Shown: piece after piece, positions 25,078-32,650 of the stretch | How the letters are laid out: every line of letters starts with the position of its first letter | Numbering within the stretch: position 1 is the stretch's first letter | NCBI GenBank assembly: GCA_020848735.1 | Contig: JADLHO010000020.1 | Location: 1-32,650, forward strand | Length of the DNA: 32,650 nt | Reading direction: 5' to 3' | From: Planctomycetota bacterium | Lineage (GTDB): Bacteria; Planctomycetota; UBA1135; UBA2386 | Position numbers and translations under genes: made by a program | The notes under the pieces: generated by a model | The model's input: the letters and a program-made list of their open reading frames with translations, nothing else | Database searches by the model: none | Told to the model about the DNA's origin: nothing

Positions 25078-26370
25078 ATGACCGAGCGATTCGCCGGCTT
25101 CTCGCTCCGCAGCGTCCGCGGCGTGCCGGTCCTCTTCGACGAGGACCGGCGCTTCAAGACCCTGCGACTCGTCGTCCTCGTCCGCCGTCCGCTCGGCTCG
25201 GCCGAGGACGTCGCCGCGCGCTCGTTGCTGCCGGCGCTGCTCGTGCACGGCACGCGGCGCGACGTCGATCGCCCCGCGATCGCGCGCCGCATGGAGCTGC
25301 TCTACGGGGCGGCACTCGGGCCGTCGATCGGCAAGCACGGCGAGGCCCAGGTGCTGCGCGCCTCGCTCGACGTGGTCGCCGGCGAGTTCCTGCCGGGTCG
25401 CCCGCCGCAGCTCGAGGACGGCCTCGCGTTCCTCGCCGAGCTGCTGGTCGAGCCGCGGCTCGCGGGCGAGGCCTTCCCCGCCGCCGTCTTCGAGCGCGAG
25501 CGTCGCCAGGCGCTCGACGCCGTGCGGACGCGCGTCGACGACCGCGGCAGCCACGCGCGCGACGAGGCGCTGCGCCTCGCCTGCGCCGGTGAACCGCACG
25601 CGATCCCGGACTATGGCAGCGAGGCCGCACTGCTCGCGATGGACGCCGCGGCGCCCGAGCGCGCGCGGCGGGATCTGCTCGCGCGCGGCGAGGCCTTCGT
25701 CGTCGCCTGCGGCGCCTTCGACTCCGAGCGATTGCTCGCGGCGGTCGATTCGTTCCTCGCGCGGCTGCCGGAGCGCCGGGTCGAGCCCGTGGGACCGCCG
25801 GTGCCCGTCGCGCCGCGCGCGCCGCGGCGCCACGTCGATCGCGTGCCCCTGCAGCAGAGCAAGTTCGTCCTCGTGCTGCGCTTCCCGCCGAGCGACGACC
25901 CGACGATCTGGATCGGCCGTCGGCTCTTCGTCGCGATGCTCGGCGGCGGACCGCAGTCGCGGCTCTTCCTCCAGCTGCGCGAGAAGCGCAGCCTCGCGTA
26001 CTACGCGTCGGCCGGCGTGGACCGCGCGAAGGGCCTCCTGCTCGTGCAGGTCGGCTGCGACGAGGAGCGCGCGGCGCAGGTGGAGGAGGAGACGCAACGG
26101 CAGCTCGCGGAGCTCGGACGCGGGGCCTTCGAACCGGCGGAACTCGAGGTCGCGCGCGCGCAGATGCTGCACGCCCTCGACACGGTGGGGGACGCGGTCG
26201 CGTCGCGATGCCAGTTCGTCGCCGAGAACTGGCTGCTCCGCGCGGACCGCACCCCGCAGGCCCTGCGCGCCGCGTACCTCGCCGCCGACCGCGAGCTCGT
26301 CATGAGCTCCGCGGCCGGACTCTGGCAGGACTTCGCCTATCTCCTCGCCCCCGGCACGCCGCGCCCATGA
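25078..26370 (+). CDS. M16-family peptidase-like protein without the zinc motif (YmfF-type)
   Basis: This is a 430-residue protein with the two-domain M16 fold. The N-terminal half lacks HxxEH: where active enzymes have the inverted zinc motif, this one has LLPALLVHGTRRDVDR and then MELLYGAALG. The C-terminal half has the conserved LREKRSLAYYAS (about 299-310), which helps bind substrate in the partner's active site. Active/inactive M16 pairs are well known (mitochondrial MPP, B. subtilis YmfF/YmfH), so this is probably the non-catalytic subunit of a heterodimer with the next gene. The stop overlaps the next start (ATGA). No signal peptide is visible, so it is probably cytoplasmic. Confidence 0.85.
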   Translation: MTERFAGFSLRSVRGVPVLFDEDRRFKTLRLVVLVRRPLGSAEDVAARSLLPALLVHGTRRDVDRPAIARRMELLYGAALGPSIGKHGEAQVLRASLDVVAGEFLPGRPPQLEDGLAFLAELLVEPRLAGEAFPAAVFERERRQALDAVRTRVDDRGSHARDEALRLACAGEPHAIPDYGSEAALLAMDAAAPERARRDLLARGEAFVVACGAFDSERLLAAVDSFLARLPERRVEPVGPPVPVAPRAPRRHVDRVPLQQSKFVLVLRFPPSDDPTIWIGRRLFVAMLGGGPQSRLFLQLREKRSLAYYASAGVDRAKGLLLVQVGCDEERAAQVEEETQRQLAELGRGAFEPAELEVARAQMLHALDTVGDAVASRCQFVAENWLLRADRTPQALRAAYLAADRELVMSSAAGLWQDFAYLLAPGTPRP

Positions 26371-27677
26371 GTTCCGCATCGCGCTTCCAGAAGCTCGTCG
26401 ACCCCGTGCTCGGCGAGGTCGTCCACTGCGCGACGGCCGCCAACGGCGCCCCGGTGCGCCTCCTGCCGACCGATCGCTTCCGTGAGGTCAGCGCGGTGGT
26501 GAGCTTCGGGTACGGCAGCACCGACCTCTGGTTCCGTCGCGACGACGCTTCGCTGCACGAGAGCCCCGAGGGCGTCGCGCACTTCCTCGAGCACGAGCTC
26601 TTCGAGGACGAGGAGCTGCACGTCTTCGAGCGCTTCGGCCGACGGGGCGCGCGCGTCAACGCGATGACGGGCTTCGCGCGCACGACCTATTACTTCCAAT
26701 GCAGCCACGCGCTCGAGGCGAACCTCGACGACCTGCTGCGCCTCGTCTCCCGCGCGCACCTCTCCGACGCGCGCGTGACGAAGGAGCGCGGCATCATCGC
26801 GCAGGAGCTGCGCATGTACGAGGACGGCCCCGAGTACCGCGGCTTCTTCGCCCTGCTCGGCCAGCTCTTCCCGACGCATCCGGTGCGCCATCCGGTCGGC
26901 GGCACCGTCGAGTCGATCGGCGCGATCGACGTGGCGGAGCTCGACGCCTGCTTCCGCGCGTTCTACCGCGCCGGCAACTGCGGCTTCGCCGCGGCGGGGC
27001 CGCTCGACCCCGAGCGCGTGCTCGCGCAGCTCGACGCGTGGCCGCTCGCTCGCGGCGCCGCTCCGGAGCGTTCCGTGCCGCCCGACCGCGGCTGCGCACC
27101 GGGCGCGCGCGTCACGCTCGCGATGGACGTCGCCCGGCCGCGACTCCTGCTCGGCTGGAAGGACGCGACCCTGCTCGCGGATCCGGAGGAGCGCGCGCTG
27201 CGTGAGCTCGCGTCCCGCGTGCTGCTCGATCGATTGCTCGGCCCGACCAGCGAGCTGCGCGAGGCGCTCGCCGCGCGCGGGCTGGTCGACGATTCGCTGT
27301 CCATCAGCCACCTGAGCGAGCCGGGCTTCTCGGCCTGCATCGTCGCCTGCGAGACGGACGATCCGGACGCGACCGAAGCGGCGCTGCGCGGATTGCTCGA
27401 GGGCGAGGCCCCGTTCGACGACGCGCAGCTCGAGCGCGTGCGGCGCAAGCAGCTCGGCGGCTACGTGCGTTCGCTCGACGCCGTGCAGACGATGGCGTTC
27501 ACGCTCGCCGAGGAAGCGCTCGAGGGGATGCCGCCGTTCCGCGCGATCCCGCGCATGGCCGGACTGACGCGCGCGATGGTGGCGGCGCGGCAGCGTGAGC
27601 TGTTCCGGCGCGACGCGAGCGCGCGCGTCGTCGTCGCGCGCGCGGCCGATTCCTCCGCAGCCCCGACTCCGCCATGA
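26367..27677 (+). CDS. M16-family zinc peptidase (YmfH-type, catalytic partner)
   Basis: This is a 436-residue protein with the inverted zinc motif HFLEH at 72-76 (H72, H76 ligands, E75 catalytic) and the third ligand Glu (E147) in KERGIIAQELRMYED about 71 residues on, as in active M16 enzymes. The family pattern YGSTDLWFR, then GVAHFLEHELFE, resembles YmfH-like proteins. It overlaps the inactive partner by four bases at its start and the HisN-type gene by four bases at its end (ATGA both times), so the three are translated together. The substrate is unknown. Confidence 0.9.
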   Translation: MSSASRFQKLVDPVLGEVVHCATAANGAPVRLLPTDRFREVSAVVSFGYGSTDLWFRRDDASLHESPEGVAHFLEHELFEDEELHVFERFGRRGARVNAMTGFARTTYYFQCSHALEANLDDLLRLVSRAHLSDARVTKERGIIAQELRMYEDGPEYRGFFALLGQLFPTHPVRHPVGGTVESIGAIDVAELDACFRAFYRAGNCGFAAAGPLDPERVLAQLDAWPLARGAAPERSVPPDRGCAPGARVTLAMDVARPRLLLGWKDATLLADPEERALRELASRVLLDRLLGPTSELREALAARGLVDDSLSISHLSEPGFSACIVACETDDPDATEAALRGLLEGEAPFDDAQLERVRRKQLGGYVRSLDAVQTMAFTLAEEALEGMPPFRAIPRMAGLTRAMVAARQRELFRRDASARVVVARAADSSAAPTPP

Positions 27678-28447
27678 GCCCGCAGCCACCGCTCCCGGAA
27701 CTGCTCGCCTTCGCCCACGAGCTCGCCGATCTCGCGCGGCCGATCGCCCTGTCGGCGTTCCGCGCGCCGCTCCAGGTCGCACACAAGGACGACCGCAGTC
27801 CGGTCACCGCCGCGGACCGCGGCATCGAGCGCGTGCTGCGCCAGGCGATCGCCGCGCGCTATCCCACGCACGGCATCTTCGGCGAGGAAGAAGGTCAGGA
27901 ACGCGTCGACGCCGAGCAGGTCTGGGTGCTCGATCCGATCGACGGCACGAAGGCCTTCGCGAGCGGCAACCCCCTCTTCGGCACGCTGATCGGCTTGCTC
28001 GTCCGCGGCGAGCCGGTGCTCGGCATCTGCGATGCCCCGGCGCTCGGCGAACGCTACGCCGCGGCGCGCGGAGGGGTTGCGACGCGCAACGGCCAGGCCC
28101 TGCGGGTGCGCGCGGAGCGCACGCTCGACGAGGCCGTCCTCTACTGCACGACACCCGATCCGCTGCGCGGCGTGCCGGGCTTCGCGGCGTTGCAGGCGCG
28201 CGTGCGCTGGACGAGCTACGGCGGCGATTGCCTGGCCTACGGCTTCCTCGCCGCGGGGGGCTGCGACCTGATCGTCGACCGCGGGCTGAAGCCCTACGAC
28301 TGGTGTGCGCTCGTGCCGATCCTCGAGGCCGCCGGCGGGCTGCTCTGCGACTGGCGGGGCCGACCCCTCACGCTCGCCGCCGACGGCGACGTGGTCGCCG
28401 CGAGTTCGGCCGGACTCGCGGCGGCCGCGTGCCGCGCGCTCGCGTGA
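27674..28447 (+). CDS. Inositol-monophosphatase-family phosphatase (HisN-like)
   Basis: This is a 257-residue enzyme of the Mg-dependent Li-sensitive phosphatase fold. Metal ligands are in GEEEG (70-74), LDPIDGT (86-92) and KPYDW (206-210, D209). The wording DPIDGTKAFASGNPLFGTLIGL matches the histidinol-phosphatase (HisN) branch better than classical inositol monophosphatase, so it may do the penultimate step of histidine synthesis, cutting histidinol phosphate. An inositol- or PAP-type substrate is the alternative. It is translationally coupled to the M16 pair and ends 15 bases before a convergent gene. Confidence 0.83.
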   Translation: MSPQPPLPELLAFAHELADLARPIALSAFRAPLQVAHKDDRSPVTAADRGIERVLRQAIAARYPTHGIFGEEEGQERVDAEQVWVLDPIDGTKAFASGNPLFGTLIGLLVRGEPVLGICDAPALGERYAAARGGVATRNGQALRVRAERTLDEAVLYCTTPDPLRGVPGFAALQARVRWTSYGGDCLAYGFLAAGGCDLIVDRGLKPYDWCALVPILEAAGGLLCDWRGRPLTLAADGDVVAASSAGLAAAACRALA

Positions 28448-28462
28448 CGCGGGGTGCCGCCG

Positions 28463-29323
28463 TCATCCGCAACCGCGAGCCGCGAGCGCGGCCGCGGCCG
28501 CGACGGTGGCCAGGAGCGGCGCGAGTGCGACGCGGGGGACGCCCGCGAGCAGGAGGAGGTGGGTCAGGTGGCGCCGGTCGCCCTTCCACGGCGCCCGGCC
28601 GAGGACGAGCCGCACGCAGACGACCTGCGTGAAGTCGAGTGCGGGGACCGCGAGCGGGGCCAGCGCCGGCCAGAGCCCGGCCTCGCCCTGGGCCAGCGGG
28701 CGCAGGGCGAAGAGGCCGAGGCACGCGCCGAGGGCGTAGGCGCCCGCATCGCCGAGGAAGACGCGCGCGCGCGGCCAGTTCAGCGGCAGCATCGCCAGCC
28801 AGAGCCCCGCGCACGCCGCGGCGAGCGGATCCTGGTCGCGCAGGGCGATGGCCGCGAGTCCGACGCCGCCGAGGGCGAGGGCGACACCGTCCTGGTTGTC
28901 CAGGAAGTTGACCGCGTTGATCGTGCAGAAGAGCAGCAGGCCGACGAGGAGCGGCGTGCCGGGCGAGAGCGGTGCGGGCGCGAGCGCGCCCGCGCCGAGA
29001 CCCGCCGCGAGGACGAGAGCGAGGGTCTTCCAGCGCCAGTCGAGGCCGTCGTGGCCACGGGCCTTGAGCAGGTCGTCGGCGAGGCCCGTCGATCCCGCGA
29101 GCGCGATCACGCCCGCGAATGCGGGTTCGCCCGCGAGGGCGGCCGCCGCGACGGCGAGCGCCGCGGGCCAGGCGCCGAGCATCGGCGTGGGGCGCAGGTG
29201 TCGCTTGCGGCCGAGGCCCGGCGGATCCTCCGGGAGGAAGCCGCGCACGCGGGTGTGCACCAGCCACGCGAGGCCGGCGCCGCAGAGCGACGCGAGGGCG
29301 TACGGCCAGGTGCTCGCGATCAC
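28463..29323 (-). CDS. Polyprenyl-phosphate sugar-phosphate transferase (MraY/WecA family)
   Basis: This is a 286-residue protein of about nine to ten membrane segments. PNPT-family motifs are present: LADDLLKARG (81-90), NAVNFLDNQDG (136-146), VFLGDAGAY (188-196) and KGDRRHLTHLL (247-257), the cytoplasmic catalytic and nucleotide-binding parts. These enzymes load a sugar-1-phosphate onto undecaprenyl phosphate to start glycan or peptidoglycan synthesis. It is shorter than MraY, so a WecA/TagO-like role in a surface polymer is likelier; the sugar is unknown. The start is GTG 29323, overlapping the nadD stop as GTGA. Confidence 0.85.
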   Translation of the reverse strand: MIASTWPYALASLCGAGLAWLVHTRVRGFLPEDPPGLGRKRHLRPTPMLGAWPAALAVAAAALAGEPAFAGVIALAGSTGLADDLLKARGHDGLDWRWKTLALVLAAGLGAGALAPAPLSPGTPLLVGLLLFCTINAVNFLDNQDGVALALGGVGLAAIALRDQDPLAAACAGLWLAMLPLNWPRARVFLGDAGAYALGACLGLFALRPLAQGEAGLWPALAPLAVPALDFTQVVCVRLVLGRAPWKGDRRHLTHLLLLAGVPRVALAPLLATVAAAAALAARGCG

Positions 29324-30003
29324 GCGACGCCGCTCGACGCGCGGTAGAGACCGTGGCTCCGCACGTAGGCCAGGACCTCCGGCATGAGCTCGGCGGGGGA
29401 CTCACCGCGCGCGAGGGCCGCGCGGATCGCGGTCGCGCTCACGGCGTCGGGCTCGATGCGCAGCGCGTTGGCGAGGATCTCGTCCTTGTGCTTGCGGCGG
29501 ATCGCCAGGCGGTCCAACACGCGTGCGTCGAGCGGCGCGCCGAGGCGCGGGAAGACGACGAGCGTCACGAGCTCGAGCAGCGAGTGCTGCTCGTGCCAGC
29601 GATCGAGCTCGGGGAGGACGTCGGAGCCGCAGAGCAGCCAGAGCGGCTCGTCGAGGCCGAGCTGCGCGCGCAGGGCCCGCACGGTGTCGATCGTGTAGGA
29701 GGGCGCCCGGCGCTCGATCTCGAGGGGACTGACCGCGACGCCGCTCAGGCCGCGGAAGGCGAGCTCGCACATCGCGAGACGGTCCGCCGCCGACGCGAGG
29801 GTGCTGCTCGGCTTCAACGGGTTCTGCGCACAGGGCACGATCAGCACGCGGGCCGGGCGGAGGCGCGCGATCGCCGCTTCCACGAGGCGGCGGTGGCTGC
29901 GGTGCGGCGGATCGAAGCTCCCGCCGAGGACGCAGAGCCCGCGACCGCCCGGGGCTGCGGGGGGCGGGGGAGACGGATCGGCATCGGCGTGGCGCGCGGA
30001 CAC
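29320..30003 (-). CDS. nadD: Nicotinate-nucleotide adenylyltransferase
   Basis: This protein adenylates nicotinate mononucleotide in NAD synthesis. The nucleotidyltransferase motif is GGSFDPPHRSH, where the usual HxGH has Ser for Gly. PCAQNPLKPS, SPLEIERRAPSYTIDTVRAL, LLCGSDVLPELDRWH and the end VSATAIRAAL plus AYVRSHGLY are all family-typical. I use GTG at 30003 (227 residues), which leaves a shorter N-terminal extension; TTG at 30039 (239 residues) is possible, and neither has a good ribosome site. It overlaps the downstream transferase gene by four bases. Confidence 0.88.
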   Translation of the reverse strand: MSARHADADPSPPPPAAPGGRGLCVLGGSFDPPHRSHRRLVEAAIARLRPARVLIVPCAQNPLKPSSTLASAADRLAMCELAFRGLSGVAVSPLEIERRAPSYTIDTVRALRAQLGLDEPLWLLCGSDVLPELDRWHEQHSLLELVTLVVFPRLGAPLDARVLDRLAIRRKHKDEILANALRIEPDAVSATAIRAALARGESPAELMPEVLAYVRSHGLYRASSGVA

Positions 30004-30328
30004 GGCGCGGGAGGCTACGTGCCGGAAGTCCCGCGACAAGCGTCGGGCGCGGCGATCGAGATCGGCGTTGCGTCGACCGGAGCGGCGAGATAGCGTCCGC
30101 GCCTCACGTCAGCCGGCAGGCCCACCCGATCCCTCCGGAGAAGCCCCGGCACTCGCGGACCCCGCACGCGCGGAACCGCGGGAAAGGCCTCGGTCACGAG
30201 GCTCTCTGCTTTCGAGTCCCCGAACCCGTCGTCCCAACTTTCCTGTCGTCCGAAGGCCCGCTTCGCCGCGCGACGCGTCGCGCGACGAGGAGCGCCGCGG
30301 ACGAGGGCCTGGATCCACGGTCTCCGAC
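30004..30328. other. Divergent gap between nadD and the small lipoprotein
   Basis: About 325 bases (289 if nadD starts at TTG 30039) lie between the divergent genes. I see no gene and no convincing promoter, repeat or tRNA. A slightly pyrimidine-rich patch near 30200-30260 could hold promoter elements for the plus-strand lipoprotein. Confidence 0.45.
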
Positions 30329-30703
30329 ATGCGCAAGATCGCCATCATCCTCCCGCTTTCGCTCGTGCTGGGCGCCTGCTCGAGCTTCACCTGGCAGGGT
30401 CAGAACGCCAACCTCTCGCCGGAAGCGGCCGAGATGGGTCTGAAGGACGTCGCGACTCTCGAGCGCGAATACCAGAACGAGCGCTCCTGGGGTGAGCTGC
30501 GCCGCGCCGTCGATCGCCGCACGAACGCGCTGAACAACGGCCTCGGCAACGTCTGGACGACGATCGATCGCCACCTCTTCAACGCCTCGGCGGGCGATCC
30601 CTCGATCGACCACCCCACCGACCAGAACTACTTCTCGGCGACCCTCTGGCAGACCGGCTCGGGGCTCAGCGAGAACGTGATGCCCTGGCTGCCGGTCCGC
30701 TGA
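30329..30703 (+). CDS. Small lipoprotein of unknown function
   Basis: This is a 124-residue protein. MRKIAIILPLSLV plus the lipobox LGAC predicts a lipid-anchored product. The mature part is Asn/Gln-rich and mostly helical-looking (SPEAAEMGLKDVATLEREYQ, RSWGELRRAVDRRTNALNN) with a Trp-containing C-terminus. I recognise no family. It stands alone between divergent nadD and convergent rsmG. Confidence 0.75.
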   Translation: MRKIAIILPLSLVLGACSSFTWQGQNANLSPEAAEMGLKDVATLEREYQNERSWGELRRAVDRRTNALNNGLGNVWTTIDRHLFNASAGDPSIDHPTDQNYFSATLWQTGSGLSENVMPWLPVR

Positions 30704-30704
30704 A

Positions 30705-30741
30705 GCGCGGGATCTGACGCCAGGCCACCGATCGTCCGCGC
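30705..30741. terminator. Inverted repeat between convergent lipoprotein and rsmG
   Basis: GCGCGG-GATC (30705-30714) can pair with GATC and CCGCGC (30730-30741, with two unpaired bases), leaving a 15-base loop. It fills most of the 44-base gap between the two stops, so it could serve both strands. Confidence 0.4.
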
Positions 30742-30747
30742 GCAGCG

Positions 30748-31407
30748 CTAGTCGCAGCGCCAGATGCTGATGGCGCGGGCCCGTGCGGCGGGCTCGCCCA
30801 GCTCGTAGCGGACGTGCTGTTCGCGGCTCATGCCGCCCGCGAGCTTGACCGGCGGACGTTCGTCTGCCGTGGTCCAGAGCGCGAGGCGGGCGCGCCTCGC
30901 GAGCAGGGGATACGCGCTGCGCGCCACGCTCGGCGCTTCGCCGACCGCTCGCGCGCAGACGAGTTCGAAGCTGCGCCGCAGCTCCTTGCGTTGCGCCGGG
31001 AGCTGATCGGCATCGGCCCAGAGCGTCTCGGCGGCGATGCCGGCGATCTCGAGACAGGTGGCGATCGCCGTGAGCTTCTTCTGCGTGCGATCGCAGAGCA
31101 CGACGCGTGCGTTCGGCCAGAGCACCGCGCAGGCCACGCCGGGGAAGCCGTTGCCGGTGCCGAGGTCGAAGACCGTCTTCGGTGCCTCGGGCATGGCGAG
31201 CGCGATCGCGAGCGAGTCGACGGCGTGGAGCATCACGGCCGCCGCGGGATCGCGCACGGCGGTGAGGTTGACGCGCTCGTTCGCCGCGAGCATGGCCGCG
31301 AGGTAACGGGCGAGGCGCTCCGCGGCGGCGGGCTCGAGGCTCACCCCGATCGCGCGGGCTCCGGAGAGGATGGCCGTCGCGTCGGTCGCTGCGTGGTTCT
31401 CGGTCAT
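30748..31407 (-). CDS. rsmG: 16S rRNA (guanine(527)-N7)-methyltransferase RsmG
   Basis: This is a 219-residue SAM-dependent methyltransferase that modifies G527 in the 530 loop of 16S rRNA. Family features are LAANERVNLTAVRDPAA followed by HAVDSLA, the SAM loop VFDLGTGNGFPGVACA, CDRTQKKLTAIATCLEIAGI and FELVCARAVGE. The ATG at 31407 overlaps the miaA stop (ATGA), so it is coupled to miaA. It ends with a TAG next to the convergent lipoprotein gene. Loss of RsmG gives low-level streptomycin resistance in other bacteria; nothing abnormal is seen here. Confidence 0.92.
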   Translation of the reverse strand: MTENHAATDATAILSGARAIGVSLEPAAAERLARYLAAMLAANERVNLTAVRDPAAAVMLHAVDSLAIALAMPEAPKTVFDLGTGNGFPGVACAVLWPNARVVLCDRTQKKLTAIATCLEIAGIAAETLWADADQLPAQRKELRRSFELVCARAVGEAPSVARSAYPLLARRARLALWTTADERPPVKLAGGMSREQHVRYELGEPAARARAISIWRCD

Positions 31408-32429
31408 GCGGGGTCTCGGTCGGTCGCTTCGCTGCGTGAGTCGAGTGCTTCGCTGGGTGAGTCGAGCGCTTCGCTGAGTGAGTCGAGCGCTTCGCTTTGG
31501 GACGCGGGAGTCCCGGTCTCGGCGGCGTCGGCGATGGCCAGCGCCTCGTCGACGCCGGTCGTCGGACCGATGCGCGCCACACCGGCGAGGCGCCGCAGCC
31601 AGGTGATCTGTCGCCGCACCAGGCCGTGCGTCGCGCGGCGGATGCGGTTGCGCAGCTCCTCGTCGTCCTTGAAGGGGCGCTCGAGATGCCGCAGGCACTC
31701 GGCATAGCCGATGGCGAGCGCGGAGGTCGGGGAGAAGCCGCAGGAATCGCGGATCGCGCGCGTCTCGTCGAGGAGTCCCGCGGCCAGCATCGCGCGCGTG
31801 CGCAGCTTGATCCGCTCGTGCAGCTCGGCGCGGTCGCGCTGGAAGACGAGGATGCGGCACGGCACGCGCCATGCGCGGCGCGCGAAGTGCTCGCGCTGTT
31901 CGCTCGCGGTGCGGCCCGTGAGCTCGAGCACCTCCAGCGCCCGCACGAGCCGCTTCTCGTCGTGGGGATGGATCCACGCCGCCGAGGCGGGGTCCCGCAG
32001 CGCGAGCTCCGCGTGGAGCGCGCCGGGTTCCGCCGCGTGGCGCGCGGCGAGACGCGCGCGCAGCGGCGCGTCCGCGGGCGGTGTCGCGACCATGCCCTTG
32101 AAGAAGGCCATCAGGTAGAGCGGCGTGCCGCCCACGAAGAGCAGACCGACGCCACGGCGCCGCGCATCGTCGAGCACGGCCTGCGCGGCCTGACACCAGC
32201 GCGCCGCGTCGAAGACCTCGTTCGGCTCGACGAGGTCGAGGCACCAGTGCGGCACGCGTGCCCGCTCGCTCGCGCTCGGCTTGGCGGTGCCGAGTTCCAT
32301 GCGGCGGTACACCGCCATCGAGTCCATCGACACGATCTCGAGCCCCGCGCGCTCGGCGAGTTCGAGTCCGAAGGCGGTCTTGCCGCTCGCCGTCGGACCC
32401 GTGAGCACGAGCACCCGGGTCGCGCTCAT
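31404..32429 (-). CDS. miaA: tRNA dimethylallyltransferase MiaA
   Basis: This is a 341-residue enzyme that adds a dimethylallyl group to A37 of tRNAs reading U-initial codons. Motifs are the P-loop GPTASGKT, the DSMAVYRRMELGTAKPS segment, LLFVGGTPLYLMAFFKG, and later IHPHDEKRLVRALEVLELTG and SALAIGYAECLRHL. The core ends near residue 300. The last 30 residues are a tail built from SEALDS repeats encoded by a 21-bp tandem repeat, so length may vary between strains. The start and stop both show four-base overlaps with neighbours (a prolyl isomerase upstream, rsmG downstream). Confidence 0.94.
   Translation of the reverse strand: MSATRVLVLTGPTASGKTAFGLELAERAGLEIVSMDSMAVYRRMELGTAKPSASERARVPHWCLDLVEPNEVFDAARWCQAAQAVLDDARRRGVGLLFVGGTPLYLMAFFKGMVATPPADAPLRARLAARHAAEPGALHAELALRDPASAAWIHPHDEKRLVRALEVLELTGRTASEQREHFARRAWRVPCRILVFQRDRAELHERIKLRTRAMLAAGLLDETRAIRDSCGFSPTSALAIGYAECLRHLERPFKDDEELRNRIRRATHGLVRRQITWLRRLAGVARIGPTTGVDEALAIADAAETGTPASQSEALDSLSEALDSPSEALDSRSEATDRDPA
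31426..31498. repeat. 21-bp tandem repeat in the end of miaA
   Basis: About 3.5 units of 21 bases (unit starting GCTTCGCTGNGTGAGTCGAG) lie at 31426-31446, 31447-31467, 31468-31488 and 31489-31498. They encode the seven-residue repeat SEALDSx in the MiaA tail. The length is a multiple of three, so copy-number changes keep the frame. Confidence 0.85.
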
Positions 32430-32650
32430 CGCGTGAGGCGCGCGGCCAGCGCTCGCGACGCGCCGCTCGCGGCGAAGAGCCGTTCGCGCAGGCGACGGAG
32501 TTCGCCGAGCGTCGGTGGGGCTTCGAAGAACGCGCGGAGCACCGCGTCGCGCACGTCGGCTTCGCGGGTCAGCGTGCGCTTCGTCACGCGCACGAGATGC
32601 CAGCCGCGACGGCTCTCGAGCGGCCCCTCGACGCGCCCCGCCGCGAGCGC
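32426..32650 (-). CDS. Parvulin-type peptidyl-prolyl isomerase, C-terminal fragment
   Basis: The last 74 residues of a protein run into the window from the right edge on the minus strand. GPLESRRGWHLVRVTKR matches the final strand of the parvulin rotamase domain (GPxxSxxGWHxxxV), as in SurA/PrsA-like folding helpers. The remaining 50 or so residues are a charged helical tail ending ALAARLTR. The stop overlaps the miaA start (ATGA). The N-terminus, including any signal peptide, lies outside the window. Confidence 0.7.
   Translation of the reverse strand, partial: ALAAGRVEGPLESRRGWHLVRVTKRTLTREADVRDAVLRAFFEAPPTLGELRRLRERLFAASGASRALAARLTR

Noticed and set aside
32300..32345. Loss of a key residue in MiaA because its DSMAVY lacks Gln
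   Set aside because: This position varies in the family (E. coli MiaA has DSALIY), so it is not a defect.

Overview
The window is very GC-rich chromosomal DNA (roughly 70% or more by eye) that is densely packed with genes. No insertion sequence, prophage gene, CRISPR array, tRNA or rRNA is recognisable. The gene content suggests a free-living bacterium, most likely a planctomycete or close relative. The inference rests on large exported sortilin-type beta-propeller proteins, a big beta-propeller lipoprotein, an exported Cys-rich protein with a planctomycete-looking C-terminal module, and a MenG/UbiX/UbiA-type quinone cluster. No marker gene settles the phylum.

Layout. 1-191 holds the end of an unknown acidic protein. 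185-6087 (minus) holds two tandem exported Asp-box beta-propeller paralogues, the first with a PDZ domain inserted. 6385-8343 (minus) is a two-gene unit: tryptophanase followed by an AhpD-like protein whose second redox cysteine codon is an in-frame TGA. 8417-11230 (minus) is a giant fusion of glycosyltransferase, methyltransferase and sulfotransferase. 11470-12258 (plus) is a small exported Cys-rich protein. 12299-14406 (minus) is ruvB-tgt. 14753-17773 (plus) is a 1006-residue lipoprotein. 17860-23734 (plus) is a compact run: ubiE/menG, CPBP protease, ubiX, ubiA/mqnP, holA, mutL. infA and a LolA-like exported protein lie on the minus strand (23780-25034). 25078-28447 (plus) has an M16 peptidase pair and a HisN-type phosphatase. 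28463-30003 (minus) has a MraY/WecA-type transferase and nadD. 30329-30703 (plus) is a small lipoprotein. 30748-32650 (minus) has rsmG, miaA and the end of a parvulin-type prolyl isomerase. Within these units most neighbours overlap by exactly four bases.

The most notable item is the AhpD-like gene at 6385-6960. Read straight through, the TGA at 6712-6714 becomes selenocysteine in a C-S-Y-U motif, with the Glu and His partners of the AhpD active site at the expected spacing. A stable hairpin with a G at the second loop position lies 18-40 nt after the TGA, as expected for a bacterial SECIS. The downstream reading frame is intact to a normal family C-terminus. This looks like a real selenoprotein that ordinary gene calling would report as a truncated 82-residue fragment. 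It sits 24 bases after tryptophanase, so the two are probably co-transcribed.

The quinone genes (ubiE, ubiX, ubiA/mqnP) plausibly act together in late menaquinone synthesis, perhaps by the futalosine route. The rest is core information processing (RuvB, Tgt, HolA, MutL, IF-1, RsmG, MiaA), cofactor synthesis (NadD) and envelope functions. Starts and functions come from reading alone, with no database search.
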